A DNA stretch of 17,709 bases, taken from positions 1 to 17,709 of the forward strand of contig DDBY01000216.1 of NCBI GenBank assembly GCA_002334985.1, written 5' to 3'. Position 1 is the stretch's first letter; each line of letters opens with the position of its first letter. The position numbers and the translations under genes were made by a program. The notes beneath the pieces are model-generated. The model saw nothing but the letters and a program-made list of their open reading frames with translations. It was not told where the DNA came from and ran no database searches. The stretch comes from Micavibrio sp. UBA2020. Its GTDB lineage: Bacteria > Pseudomonadota > Alphaproteobacteria > Micavibrionales > UBA2020. This document shows, piece after piece, positions 1-9,168 of the stretch.

Positions 1-33
1 CATAGCGTCCTATCCTAGCATAGATGGTCGAAA

Positions 34-637
34 ATGGACAAAAAGCCAGCCAAAGACCAGAAAAAAAAGCGCACCCCGCGCAAAATTACACCGCGTTATT
101 TGGAAAATGCGGCGCTTTACTATTTGCAGCGCTATGCCAGTTCGGCCGGAAACCTGCGGCGGGTGCTGACGCGCAAGGTTGACCGCTCCTGCCTGTTCCA
201 CGGGACGGCGGCGGATGAATTCTATCCGGTTATCGATGATTTGGTGGCACGCTACGAAAAAAGCGGCCTTTTGAACGATACCCTCTATGCCGAGGGGCGC
301 ACGGCCAGCCTGCGGCGGCAGGGCAAATCTCGGCAGGCTATTTCAGCCAACCTGAAATCCAAAGGCCTTGCCCCGGATACCATCCAAAAGGCACTTGAAA
401 GCGTGGATGGGGAACGCGCGGCAGATGACCTGCCCGCCGAACTTGCCGCCGCGCTGAAACTGGCGCGCAAACGTAAAATCGGCCGCTTTAACCAAAAGCC
501 GGAAAGCGACCCGCTGCTCCGGCGTAAGCAGCAGGCGCGGGAGATGGGCATCATGGCGCGCGGCGGGTTCAGCTATGACATCGCACGTCAGGCGCTCGAT
601 TTCGCGGCGGACGACGAAGACAGCGGCTTTAGCGATT

Positions 638-645
<8 letters not shown>
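34..645 (+). CDS. recX: RecX family regulatory protein
   Basis: This 203-residue protein is probably RecX, the small helical regulator that binds RecA filaments and limits recombinase activity in the cytoplasm. After a Lys-rich N-terminus (residues 1-18) comes the typical alphaproteobacterial RecX opening around residues 21-50 (YLENAALYYLQRY, then NLRRVLTRKV). The tandem three-helix repeats continue with YEKSGLLNDTLYAE and LRRQGKSRQAISANLKSKG at about residues 74-115. A third repeat near 165-192 includes MARGGFSYDIARQAL. Length is normal for the family. No recA is visible, so recX is not in a recA-recX operon within this window. Upstream there are only 33 bases, so promoter and ribosome site cannot be judged. 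The last 8 bases overlap the end of the opposing histidine kinase gene. Family assignment rests on repeat pattern and motif memory. Confidence 0.85.
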
Positions 646-3220
<2,575 letters not shown>

Positions 3221-3260
3221 AGTAGAAATCCCCTGTTATGCGAGCCCCCCACAGAGCCTT

Positions 3261-3282
3261 GCCGATTTATCCCCCAATCGGC
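3261..3282 (-). other. Hairpin in the kinase leader
   Basis: GCCGATT (3261-3267) and AATCGGC (3276-3282) form a perfect 7-bp stem around an 8-base loop. In the leftward transcript the loop reads GGGGGATA. It lies about 40 bases upstream of the kinase start. It is not followed by a T-run on either strand, so it is not a simple terminator. It could be a leader structure or an operator. The role is unknown. Confidence 0.4.
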
Positions 3283-3351
3283 GGCGTTTGTCACCCAAAT
3301 CATGACAAGAAGGAGGCAAAGAAAAGTACCTAACCCCATGATTAAACATTA

Positions 3352-3380
3352 TGATTAATCTTTTGTTAAAATTAGCTCAA
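3352..3380 (-). promoter_or_regulatory. Candidate promoter for the histidine kinase
   Basis: Read on the minus strand, a TTGAGC -35-like hexamer (3375-3380) is separated by 17 bp from a TAATCA -10-like hexamer (3352-3357), in the AT-rich intergenic block. Transcription would start near 3345 and give a leader of about 125 bases. Both hexamers are imperfect, and AT-rich DNA yields such matches by chance, so this is tentative. A CtrA-like box overlaps the spacer and the -10. Confidence 0.3.
3355..3369. promoter_or_regulatory. CtrA-like TTAA-N7-TTAA box
   Basis: TTAA at 3355-3358 and TTAA at 3366-3369 are exactly seven bases apart. That is the consensus for the alphaproteobacterial cell-cycle regulator CtrA. 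The box sits inside the candidate kinase promoter. Beside it is an 8-bp direct repeat, ATGATTAA, at 3338-3345 and 3351-3358 (13-bp period). The pattern is seen directly. Binding by CtrA is inferred from an organism guess, and the AT-rich context raises the chance of a random match. Confidence 0.35.
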
Positions 3381-3421
3381 ATTATCGAAAAATCTTTGAT
3401 ATCGGCAAATAAGCAATAAAA

Positions 3422-3451
3422 TTACACTCATTTTTGTACACATAATACGAT
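3422..3451 (+). promoter_or_regulatory. Candidate promoter for the patatin gene
   Basis: A TTACAC (3422-3427) and a TACGAT (3446-3451) are 18 bp apart on the plus strand, a weak sigma-70-like arrangement. Transcription would begin near 3458. That would leave a leader of about 140 bases holding two inverted repeats before the ATG at 3600. Confidence 0.25.
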
Positions 3452-3492
3452 TTTAGGGGCTGACTCCTTTCGTAAATTTCAATACACTCGTT

Positions 3493-3523
3493 CCTGTTCT
3501 CGCCATATACAAGCCTGAACAGG
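3493..3523. repeat. Inverted repeat CCTGTTC / GAACAGG
   Basis: CCTGTTC (3493-3499) and GAACAGG (3517-3523) are perfect 7-base inverted complements 17 bases apart, upstream of the patatin gene. They could be an operator or an mRNA stem. The right arm overlaps AGGG, which would be the ribosome site for the alternative GTG start at 3528. The spacing fits neither the E. coli LexA (CTGT-N8-ACAG) nor the alphaproteobacterial LexA (GTTC-N7-GTTC) consensus. Confidence 0.4.
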
Positions 3524-3548
3524 GTGTGTGTTTATCGTTGAAATCACT

Positions 3549-3577
3549 GCCGTATTCCCCGTAAGCGGGGCTACGGC
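3549..3577 (+). promoter_or_regulatory. Strong interrupted hairpin before the patatin start
   Basis: GCCGTA (3549-3554) pairs with TACGGC (3572-3577). Inside it CCCCG (3557-3561) pairs with CGGGG (3566-3570) around a TAAG loop. This gives 11 base pairs interrupted only by a small internal loop. A competing stem, GGGC (3568-3571) with GCCC (3576-3579), uses part of the same bases, so two exclusive folds are possible. It ends 22 bases before the ATG at 3600. There is no T-run after it. It may be a leader regulatory structure or a REP-like palindrome. I could not match it to a known riboswitch class. Confidence 0.45.
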
Positions 3578-3599
3578 CCAGTCACGGGTGCCCAGCACG

Positions 3600-5096
3600 A
3601 TGGAAAACAAAAAACGCATCTTTACGGTTTTGTGCATTGATGGCGGCGGCGTGCGCGGGGTTGTCCCTGCCCGTGTGCTTCAGGAAATCGAAGAGCGCAC
3701 CGGCAAGCCGATTGCCGAGATGTTCGACCTTGTCGGCGGCCCTTCGACCGGCGCGATTATCGCAGCCGGCCTCACCGTCCCCGACCCGCAGGAACCGGCC
3801 AAGCCGAAATACTCCGCGCTTGAAATCAAAAATTTCTATTTCCAGCACACGCCGAAGATTTTCCCCGAAATGAAATTCAAGGGGCTTCGCAAAATCTCGA
3901 GCGGCGTGATGTACGACCCCAAGCCCCTCGAAGATGCGCTGCAAAACAGCTTCGGCGAGGCGAAGATGAAAGACTCGCTGACGCATCTGATGATTCCGGC
4001 GACCGACATCAAAAACTTCCGCCCTGTCTGGATTAACAATTTCAAAGGTCAGAAAGACCCCTCGCCGGAGGGTTGGTCTTCGATGACCATGAAAGACGCC
4101 GTGCGCGCCAGCACCACCGCGCCGACGTATTTCCCAGCGAAATATTACAAAACCGTGCCGAACGAGGATATGCCCAACGTCACCCACCGCCACGCGCTGA
4201 TTGACGGCGGATTTTTCGCGGGCAACATGATGCGCCGCATGCTGACGCAGGCCAAAAAACTCGCCCCGCCTGATGCGGAAATTGTCATGGTACATGTCGG
4301 CACCGGCAACGTTGACCACAGTCTGTCGCCGGAGGAATTCAACAAGCTCGGCCCCATCGGCCTTGTCAGCAAATCCAGCGGCAACCTGCTCATCTCGCTT
4401 GCGACCAGCATCAACGCCGAAGACATCGCGGACGATGTGCGCGATGAACTGGGGGAGCGTATGCTCAGCTTCGACGGTTTCATCAACCGCGAAGCCGACC
4501 CGCAGGACCCGACGCCGACAATGGACGATTCAAGCGCGGAAAACCTCAAGGCGCTCGAGCGTTTTGCCGAAAAAATCATCAAGGAGAACAGCGCGGATAT
4601 CGACCGCCTGTGCACCATGCTGAAACACCGCAGTTATGCCGAAGAATTGCATCAGGACAGCAAAGTCGCGCTGCAAGCCCTGTCGGAAAAACTGGCGGAG
4701 CCGAAAACCGTCAAATCCCTCGCCAAGCTTTACAAAAAGATTTTGAGCTTCGCGAGCGGTATTGACGACGGCAGCAAGCCCGAGGCTGGCGATGCAGAGC
4801 TGAAAGCCCTCGCCCGCCGCCTGACGGAGACGCATAAAAACGACCTCGACCGGATTTACAACGTTATTCAGGATAGACTCGAAAACCAGAGCAAGATTCT
4901 GAACAGCATCAAAGAAGCCGGCGACGACCTGACCAAGTTCGTCAAAAAAATTACCGGCATCGACCAGAAACCGGAAAACGACAACCAAAATCCGGACGAC
5001 AAAGACGCGCCGAACGGTGGCGACAAACCGCCCACCGCCAGCTACGACGCCCCCGCCCGCCGCCGCAGCGGCGGCCCCTTCTGGCCCGGCAGATAA
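3600..5096 (+). CDS. Patatin-like phospholipase with C-terminal extension
   Basis: A 498-residue patatin-family lipid acyl hydrolase, expected to cleave fatty acids from membrane lipids by a Ser-Asp dyad. The oxyanion loop DGGGVRG is at residues 14-20, the nucleophile elbow GPSTG at 47-51 (Ser49), and the catalytic Asp in the DGG motif at 202-204 (Asp202). ASTTAPTYF at about 170-178 is another family hallmark. All catalytic parts are present, so an active enzyme is likely. The patatin fold should end near residue 340. A further 150 or so residues are helical and charged (about 350-452), ending in a Pro/Asn/Asp/Gly-rich tail. This start places the oxyanion loop near the N-terminus as usual, but its ribosome site is weak. 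A GTG at 3528 would add 24 residues with no convincing signal peptide. There is no nucleotidyltransferase partner of the CBASS/CapV type nearby. It is probably transcribed alone and ends at the palindrome terminator. Confidence 0.88.
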   Translation: MENKKRIFTVLCIDGGGVRGVVPARVLQEIEERTGKPIAEMFDLVGGPSTGAIIAAGLTVPDPQEPAKPKYSALEIKNFYFQHTPKIFPEMKFKGLRKISSGVMYDPKPLEDALQNSFGEAKMKDSLTHLMIPATDIKNFRPVWINNFKGQKDPSPEGWSSMTMKDAVRASTTAPTYFPAKYYKTVPNEDMPNVTHRHALIDGGFFAGNMMRRMLTQAKKLAPPDAEIVMVHVGTGNVDHSLSPEEFNKLGPIGLVSKSSGNLLISLATSINAEDIADDVRDELGERMLSFDGFINREADPQDPTPTMDDSSAENLKALERFAEKIIKENSADIDRLCTMLKHRSYAEELHQDSKVALQALSEKLAEPKTVKSLAKLYKKILSFASGIDDGSKPEAGDAELKALARRLTETHKNDLDRIYNVIQDRLENQSKILNSIKEAGDDLTKFVKKITGIDQKPENDNQNPDDKDAPNGGDKPPTASYDAPARRRSGGPFWPGR

Positions 5097-5105
5097 ATAT
5101 TTAGA

Positions 5106-5145
5106 CACAAAAAAATCCCCCGAAATTTCGGGGGATTTTTTTGTG
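5106..5145. terminator. Bidirectional intrinsic terminator, 40-bp perfect palindrome
   Basis: Bases 5106-5145 form a perfect palindrome with 20-base arms centred between 5125 and 5126. The core is CCCCCGAAATTTCGGGGG, flanked by A7 on the left and T7 on the right. In either direction the transcript forms a GC-rich stem followed by a U-run. It therefore terminates the patatin gene rightwards and the EF-hand/aminotransferase unit leftwards. It lies 9 bases after one stop codon and 27 bases from the other. Confidence 0.92.
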
Positions 5146-5172
5146 GAAACAGAGAACTCACATCAAGTTCGC

Positions 5173-5793
5173 TTATTTTGACTTTTCTGTCTTTTCTTTT
5201 TCGACAAGAACTTGCCGCGCCACATCTAGCTCATCATTAGAAAGATAACAGTCTTGATTTGCATCAACTGTATGAAAAGCCTTTCTGGCCATGATGGCAA
5301 GTTCTTCTATTGTAATACGCCCATCTTGATTAGGGTCAAGGGCAAGGTAATCAGCCATATGCGTCCACTGGCTGTGATAGCTGGCATTCGAGCGCTGATA
5401 GGACTTCACCTCATTTGCCGAGACCATACCGTCCCTATTAAGGTCAAAAGATTCGATATTTTTCTTAGCCTCTGCAGAGACTTTTGGGTTTTTCGACGAA
5501 AGGAGCTCAAGCTGTACTCTATAAAACTCCTCTTTTTTTAATTCGACATCTTGCTGGTCTATCTCGACAAGATTACGGCCCCATCGCACCGGAAACGACG
5601 CCTTGGATATGAACGCCTCAACATATCGCGTACTTACATCTAAATTGTTATTAAGCAGCACAACCGGCACCGATAATACATCAGCATAACTATCATCTGT
5701 ACCCCATGGAAAGCATTTATCTGGCGCTGCAAGAGCTGGAAATGTAAATACAGCATTGAGAAGAAGAACCAAGAAAAAAGACCCGCCACGCAT
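5173..5793 (-). CDS. Secreted EF-hand calcium-binding protein
   Basis: A 206-residue protein with a clear signal peptide (hydrophobic residues about 6-20, likely cleaved after ALAA at 23), so it should be exported to the periplasm or beyond. It carries three EF-hand loops: residues 117-128 (DLNRDG...E), 153-164 (DPNQDG...E) and 177-188 (DANQDC...E). The third has Cys in place of the usual Gly at loop position 6. With Cys27 this gives two cysteines in the mature protein. Residues 24-110 match nothing I recognise. The ATG follows the TGA of the aminotransferase gene with no gap (TGAATG), and GGCGG lies upstream inside that gene, so translation is probably coupled. By eye the gene is much richer in A+T than its neighbours, which suggests later acquisition or weak codon adaptation. 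Partner and function are unknown. Confidence 0.85.
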   Translation of the reverse strand: MRGGSFFLVLLLNAVFTFPALAAPDKCFPWGTDDSYADVLSVPVVLLNNNLDVSTRYVEAFISKASFPVRWGRNLVEIDQQDVELKKEEFYRVQLELLSSKNPKVSAEAKKNIESFDLNRDGMVSANEVKSYQRSNASYHSQWTHMADYLALDPNQDGRITIEELAIMARKAFHTVDANQDCYLSNDELDVARQVLVEKEKTEKSK

Positions 5794-7053
<1,260 letters not shown>

Positions 7054-8085
7054 TTAAACGTGAAGCTCGATTTTGTTTTTGGCGAACCACTCGCGGATAC
7101 CGCCGAGCGCCGGATGCGTCAGGTTGTTGTTCAGGTTGCGCCAGCAATACGGGATGAAATCCAGATATTCCTTGCGCCCCTGCCCGTGGCCAAGACGCGC
7201 GAAAAGGCCGAGGCATTTTACCGCCTGCGCCGTGCCGATGGTGGCGTATTCGCCGTCAAACAGCACGCGGTCGGTAATGCCGGTTTTTTCGATGAAACGC
7301 GCACGCATGGCGGTTTCCAGCCCTTGCGGCAAATCGATGCGCACGTCTTGCAGCAGGAACACAAGGTCAAACGCGGGCGAGCCCATCATATTGCCGCGCG
7401 CATCCGTCATATCCTGAAAATCGATAAGGCCGAGGGATTTGATACCCCCCCGCTCCGGCATGTAATAAAGGTTTTGCGCGCCGTAATCGCCGTGCAGCAG
7501 CACGTCATCAAAATGATGCGCCGTTGTAATTGCGCTGCGGAACAGGCCGAGGAAGTCTTCACGCTCCCCCGCTGTCGCTTCGCGCCCCAGCACATGCGGC
7601 ATGTAGTGCAGCAAGAACTGCTCCACGCGGAACAGCCAGTATTCATCCGAATAGGCAACAGATTCCGCCAGCGCCACGGCGGGGTCTGCCTTCATTTTAT
7701 GCACCAGCACATCGACGGCAAGGCCGTAGAGTTTATCGATGCTTTCTTTTTTTCCGGTAATCAGCTCGAAATAACGCTCGTCGCCGAAATCTTCCATCAG
7801 CACAAGGCCGAGCGTATGGTCGCAGGCGTAAACTTCGGGCACGGTGAGGCCGATGGCCGAGAGTTTTCTTTGCATGGTTTCAAAAACGGCGGTGTCTTCA
7901 AGCGGCGGGCGCGCATCCATCAAGACCGCTGTCTTGCCGTCCTTGGCCACGCGGAAAAAGCGGCGCACCGATGCATCCATGCGCAACGCCTGAAGCGGCG
8001 CCCCCGAAAAAGCCGTGCCATCCACAAACGCACGCATTTGCTGCGTGCGGACATCTTCGGCCGGGGGTTGTTTTTGTGGCTGCAT
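7054..8085 (-). CDS. amgK: Aminoglycoside-phosphotransferase-fold sugar kinase (AmgK-like, COG3178)
   Basis: A 343-residue kinase of the APH / choline-kinase fold. The alphaproteobacterial COG3178 pattern is seen in DASVRRFFRV (37-46), LVLMEDFGD (95-102), the catalytic HGDYGAQN (H198, D200, N205) and the metal-binding IDFQD (D222). Characterised members (AmgK) phosphorylate N-acetylmuramate or N-acetylglucosamine at the anomeric carbon during peptidoglycan recycling, working with the nucleotidyltransferase MurU. No murU gene and no tsaE, its frequent neighbour, is in this window, so the symbol is tentative and the substrate is inferred. An AGAGAG ribosome site precedes the ATG by about six bases. 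It is the first gene of the leftward unit with the aspartate aminotransferase. The upstream region is shared with the divergent gene starting near 8265. Confidence 0.75.
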   Translation of the reverse strand: MQPQKQPPAEDVRTQQMRAFVDGTAFSGAPLQALRMDASVRRFFRVAKDGKTAVLMDARPPLEDTAVFETMQRKLSAIGLTVPEVYACDHTLGLVLMEDFGDERYFELITGKKESIDKLYGLAVDVLVHKMKADPAVALAESVAYSDEYWLFRVEQFLLHYMPHVLGREATAGEREDFLGLFRSAITTAHHFDDVLLHGDYGAQNLYYMPERGGIKSLGLIDFQDMTDARGNMMGSPAFDLVFLLQDVRIDLPQGLETAMRARFIEKTGITDRVLFDGEYATIGTAQAVKCLGLFARLGHGQGRKEYLDFIPYCWRNLNNNLTHPALGGIREWFAKNKIELHV

Positions 8086-8190
8086 TTTTTACTCTCTTGC
8101 GGTGTTTAAAAACGCATCAAACTATCATTTTTGCAGCTGTTTTGACAGATGTAACCGCGCCGCGCCCCCCGCCCCGATGCCGCGCCGCGC

Positions 8191-8219
8191 TTGACCCTTG
8201 ATTGCGTTTCACATAAAAT
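8191..8219 (+). promoter_or_regulatory. Sigma-70-type promoter of the 8265 gene
   Basis: TTGACC (8191-8196) and TAAAAT (8214-8219) are separated by exactly 17 bp, each one mismatch from consensus. Transcription should start near 8226. This is the best promoter match in the window, and it serves the small rightward gene. The rest of the 8086-8190 stretch is C/G-rich, with a small CTGT-N4-ACAG palindrome at 8137-8148. No clear leftward promoter for the AmgK-like gene was found there. Confidence 0.55.
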
Positions 8220-8234
8220 AGAGAAAGGGGAGAG

Positions 8235-8253
8235 TCCGGCGTGCAACGCCGGA
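8235..8253 (+). promoter_or_regulatory. Leader hairpin before the 8265 gene
   Basis: TCCGGCG (8235-8241) and CGCCGGA (8247-8253) form a perfect 7-bp GC-rich stem with a TGCAA loop. It begins about nine bases after the predicted transcription start and ends 11 bases before the ATG. It contains the alternative GTG start at 8241. It could stabilise the 5' end or control translation. Confidence 0.45.
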
Positions 8254-8264
8254 TATGTAGGGAA

Positions 8265-8699
8265 ATGTCCAACCATTTCAAAGGCCTGTCTTTACCGCTG
8301 CAAAAGGTCATCGACCTTGGCGAAATTGACCGCTGGCTGCGCGGCGTAGCCGAGCTGGTGCCGCAGCGCAGTGACGCCCGCGCGCCCTCGCCCGCAAACG
8401 GACAGGCAGATGGAATCGACGTCAGCTTTCATGATTTCAACAGCCACTGCCTGCACTTCGGCAACAGTCACCTGATTACCTGCGGGGACATCGAACGCAT
8501 GGTCGGTTTCCGCCAATTGCTCACAACGGCATCGCAGCGCAATGTGCGTCTGGATATTTGCGACCACGGCGGCGGACATCTGGAGGTTAACTTCGCACCC
8601 GACGAGCCCTTCCGCGCCAGCCGTGTTTTCGGCGCCAGTTACAGCAACGTGCTGCCCGTCATCTTCGCGCGCGGACAACGCGCGGCGGAGAGGGTTTAG
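8265..8699 (+). CDS. Hypothetical protein, small cytoplasmic
   Basis: A 144-residue protein that I do not recognise. It has no signal peptide or membrane segment, so it is probably cytoplasmic. Visible pieces are an N-terminal helical stretch (LPLQKVIDLGEIDRWLRGVAEL), a short Ala/Pro/Gly/Asp-rich linker around residues 40-52, then a compact region with His/Cys residues (FHDFNSHCLHFG, HLITCGDIERM, DICDHGGGHLEV). Those residues are suggestive of a fold with metal or redox residues but match no motif I know. The start is uncertain. ATG 8265 has AGGG only two bases away, while GTG 8241 has a better-spaced GGGGAG but lies inside the leader hairpin and would add eight residues. It is a monocistronic unit with its own promoter and terminator. 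The opposite-strand frame 8292-8678 is judged a shadow. Confidence 0.65.
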   Translation: MSNHFKGLSLPLQKVIDLGEIDRWLRGVAELVPQRSDARAPSPANGQADGIDVSFHDFNSHCLHFGNSHLITCGDIERMVGFRQLLTTASQRNVRLDICDHGGGHLEVNFAPDEPFRASRVFGASYSNVLPVIFARGQRAAERV

Positions 8700-8718
8700 A
8701 AACCCCTTAGTCTTTTTT
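8691..8718 (+). terminator. Intrinsic terminator overlapping both convergent genes
   Basis: GGGTT (8692-8696) pairs with AACCC (8701-8705) around a TAGA loop that contains the stop codon of the rightward gene. A TCTTTTTT tract follows at 8711-8718, with a second T-run shortly after. The stem is short but the U-run is good. The same T-tracts, read on the other strand, encode the KKDKKD end of the leftward protein. Confidence 0.5.
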
Positions 8719-9120
8719 GTCTTTTTTTACCGTGCGCCCCTGCGCCAGCTGGTGAATGGCATCGACGTGGCTTTGCGATGCTTTGCCGGGCTTGCTGACG
8801 GCGGCGCGCGGTGCGGGCTCGCCGAAACCGAAACCGCCATCGCTGCGCCCGCCTTTGAGGCTTTCCAGCACGGCGATGCCGAACTCGCCCGTCTGTTCAG
8901 GCTCGACCTGCACCTTTTTCCCGCCGGATGCGCCGCGCGGTGTGCCCGCATGGTTCACGGCATGAGTGACGATGCTTTGCAAATGCGGCGCGACGAGGCC
9001 GATAAGCAGGCTCTGGTCTTTTTCCAGCCATGACAGCAGCAGGCGCTGCGCCTTCAGATGATTGCCACCGGATTTTTCAAGCGCATCGCGCACGCGGGAC
9101 AAAGCGTATTCCTGACTCAT
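8707..9120 (-). CDS. Conserved-looking hypothetical protein downstream of mfd
   Basis: A 137-residue soluble protein. Residues 1-60 look like an alpha-helical domain (ALSRVRDALEKSGGN, then LLLSWLEKDQSLLIGLVAPHL). The rest is Gly/Ala/Lys-rich and probably disordered, ending in a Lys/Asp tail. I recall similar small uncharacterised alphaproteobacterial proteins with a repeated 'SGGN...AR..L..W...D..LL..L..PHL' pattern, but I cannot name a function. The ATG at 9120 is chosen because GGGAGA lies six bases upstream. A start at 9153 would add 11 residues without a ribosome site. It is read in the same direction as mfd, 48 bases after it, so it is probably the last gene of sdhE-mfd-this. It converges on the 8265 gene with a 7-base gap. 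Confidence 0.7.
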   Translation of the reverse strand: MSQEYALSRVRDALEKSGGNHLKAQRLLLSWLEKDQSLLIGLVAPHLQSIVTHAVNHAGTPRGASGGKKVQVEPEQTGEFGIAVLESLKGGRSDGGFGFGEPAPRAAVSKPGKASQSHVDAIHQLAQGRTVKKDKKD

Positions 9121-9168
9121 GGCGTGTCTCCCTTTTAAACCTGTTCCAAGCATGGCACAGGCGGCGAT

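Noticed and set aside
3490..3523. LexA box upstream of the patatin gene
   Set aside because: GTTC pairs are spaced by 2 and CTGT/ACAG by 21 bases; neither matches the GTTC-N7-GTTC or CTGT-N8-ACAG consensus.
3521..3600. c-di-GMP (GEMM) riboswitch
   Set aside because: The hairpin end resembles the 3' part of that class, but the conserved GACGCAAAGCC core and the upstream receptor are absent.
3600..5096. CBASS defence system with a CapV-type patatin effector
   Set aside because: No CD-NTase, HORMA/TRIP13 or E1/E2 gene lies on either side. The neighbours are a histidine kinase and a metabolic unit.
8292..8678. 128-residue minus-strand frame opposite the small unknown gene
   Set aside because: The plus strand has promoter, start and terminator; the minus frame has no ribosome site. 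With an unknown family this is not fully settled.
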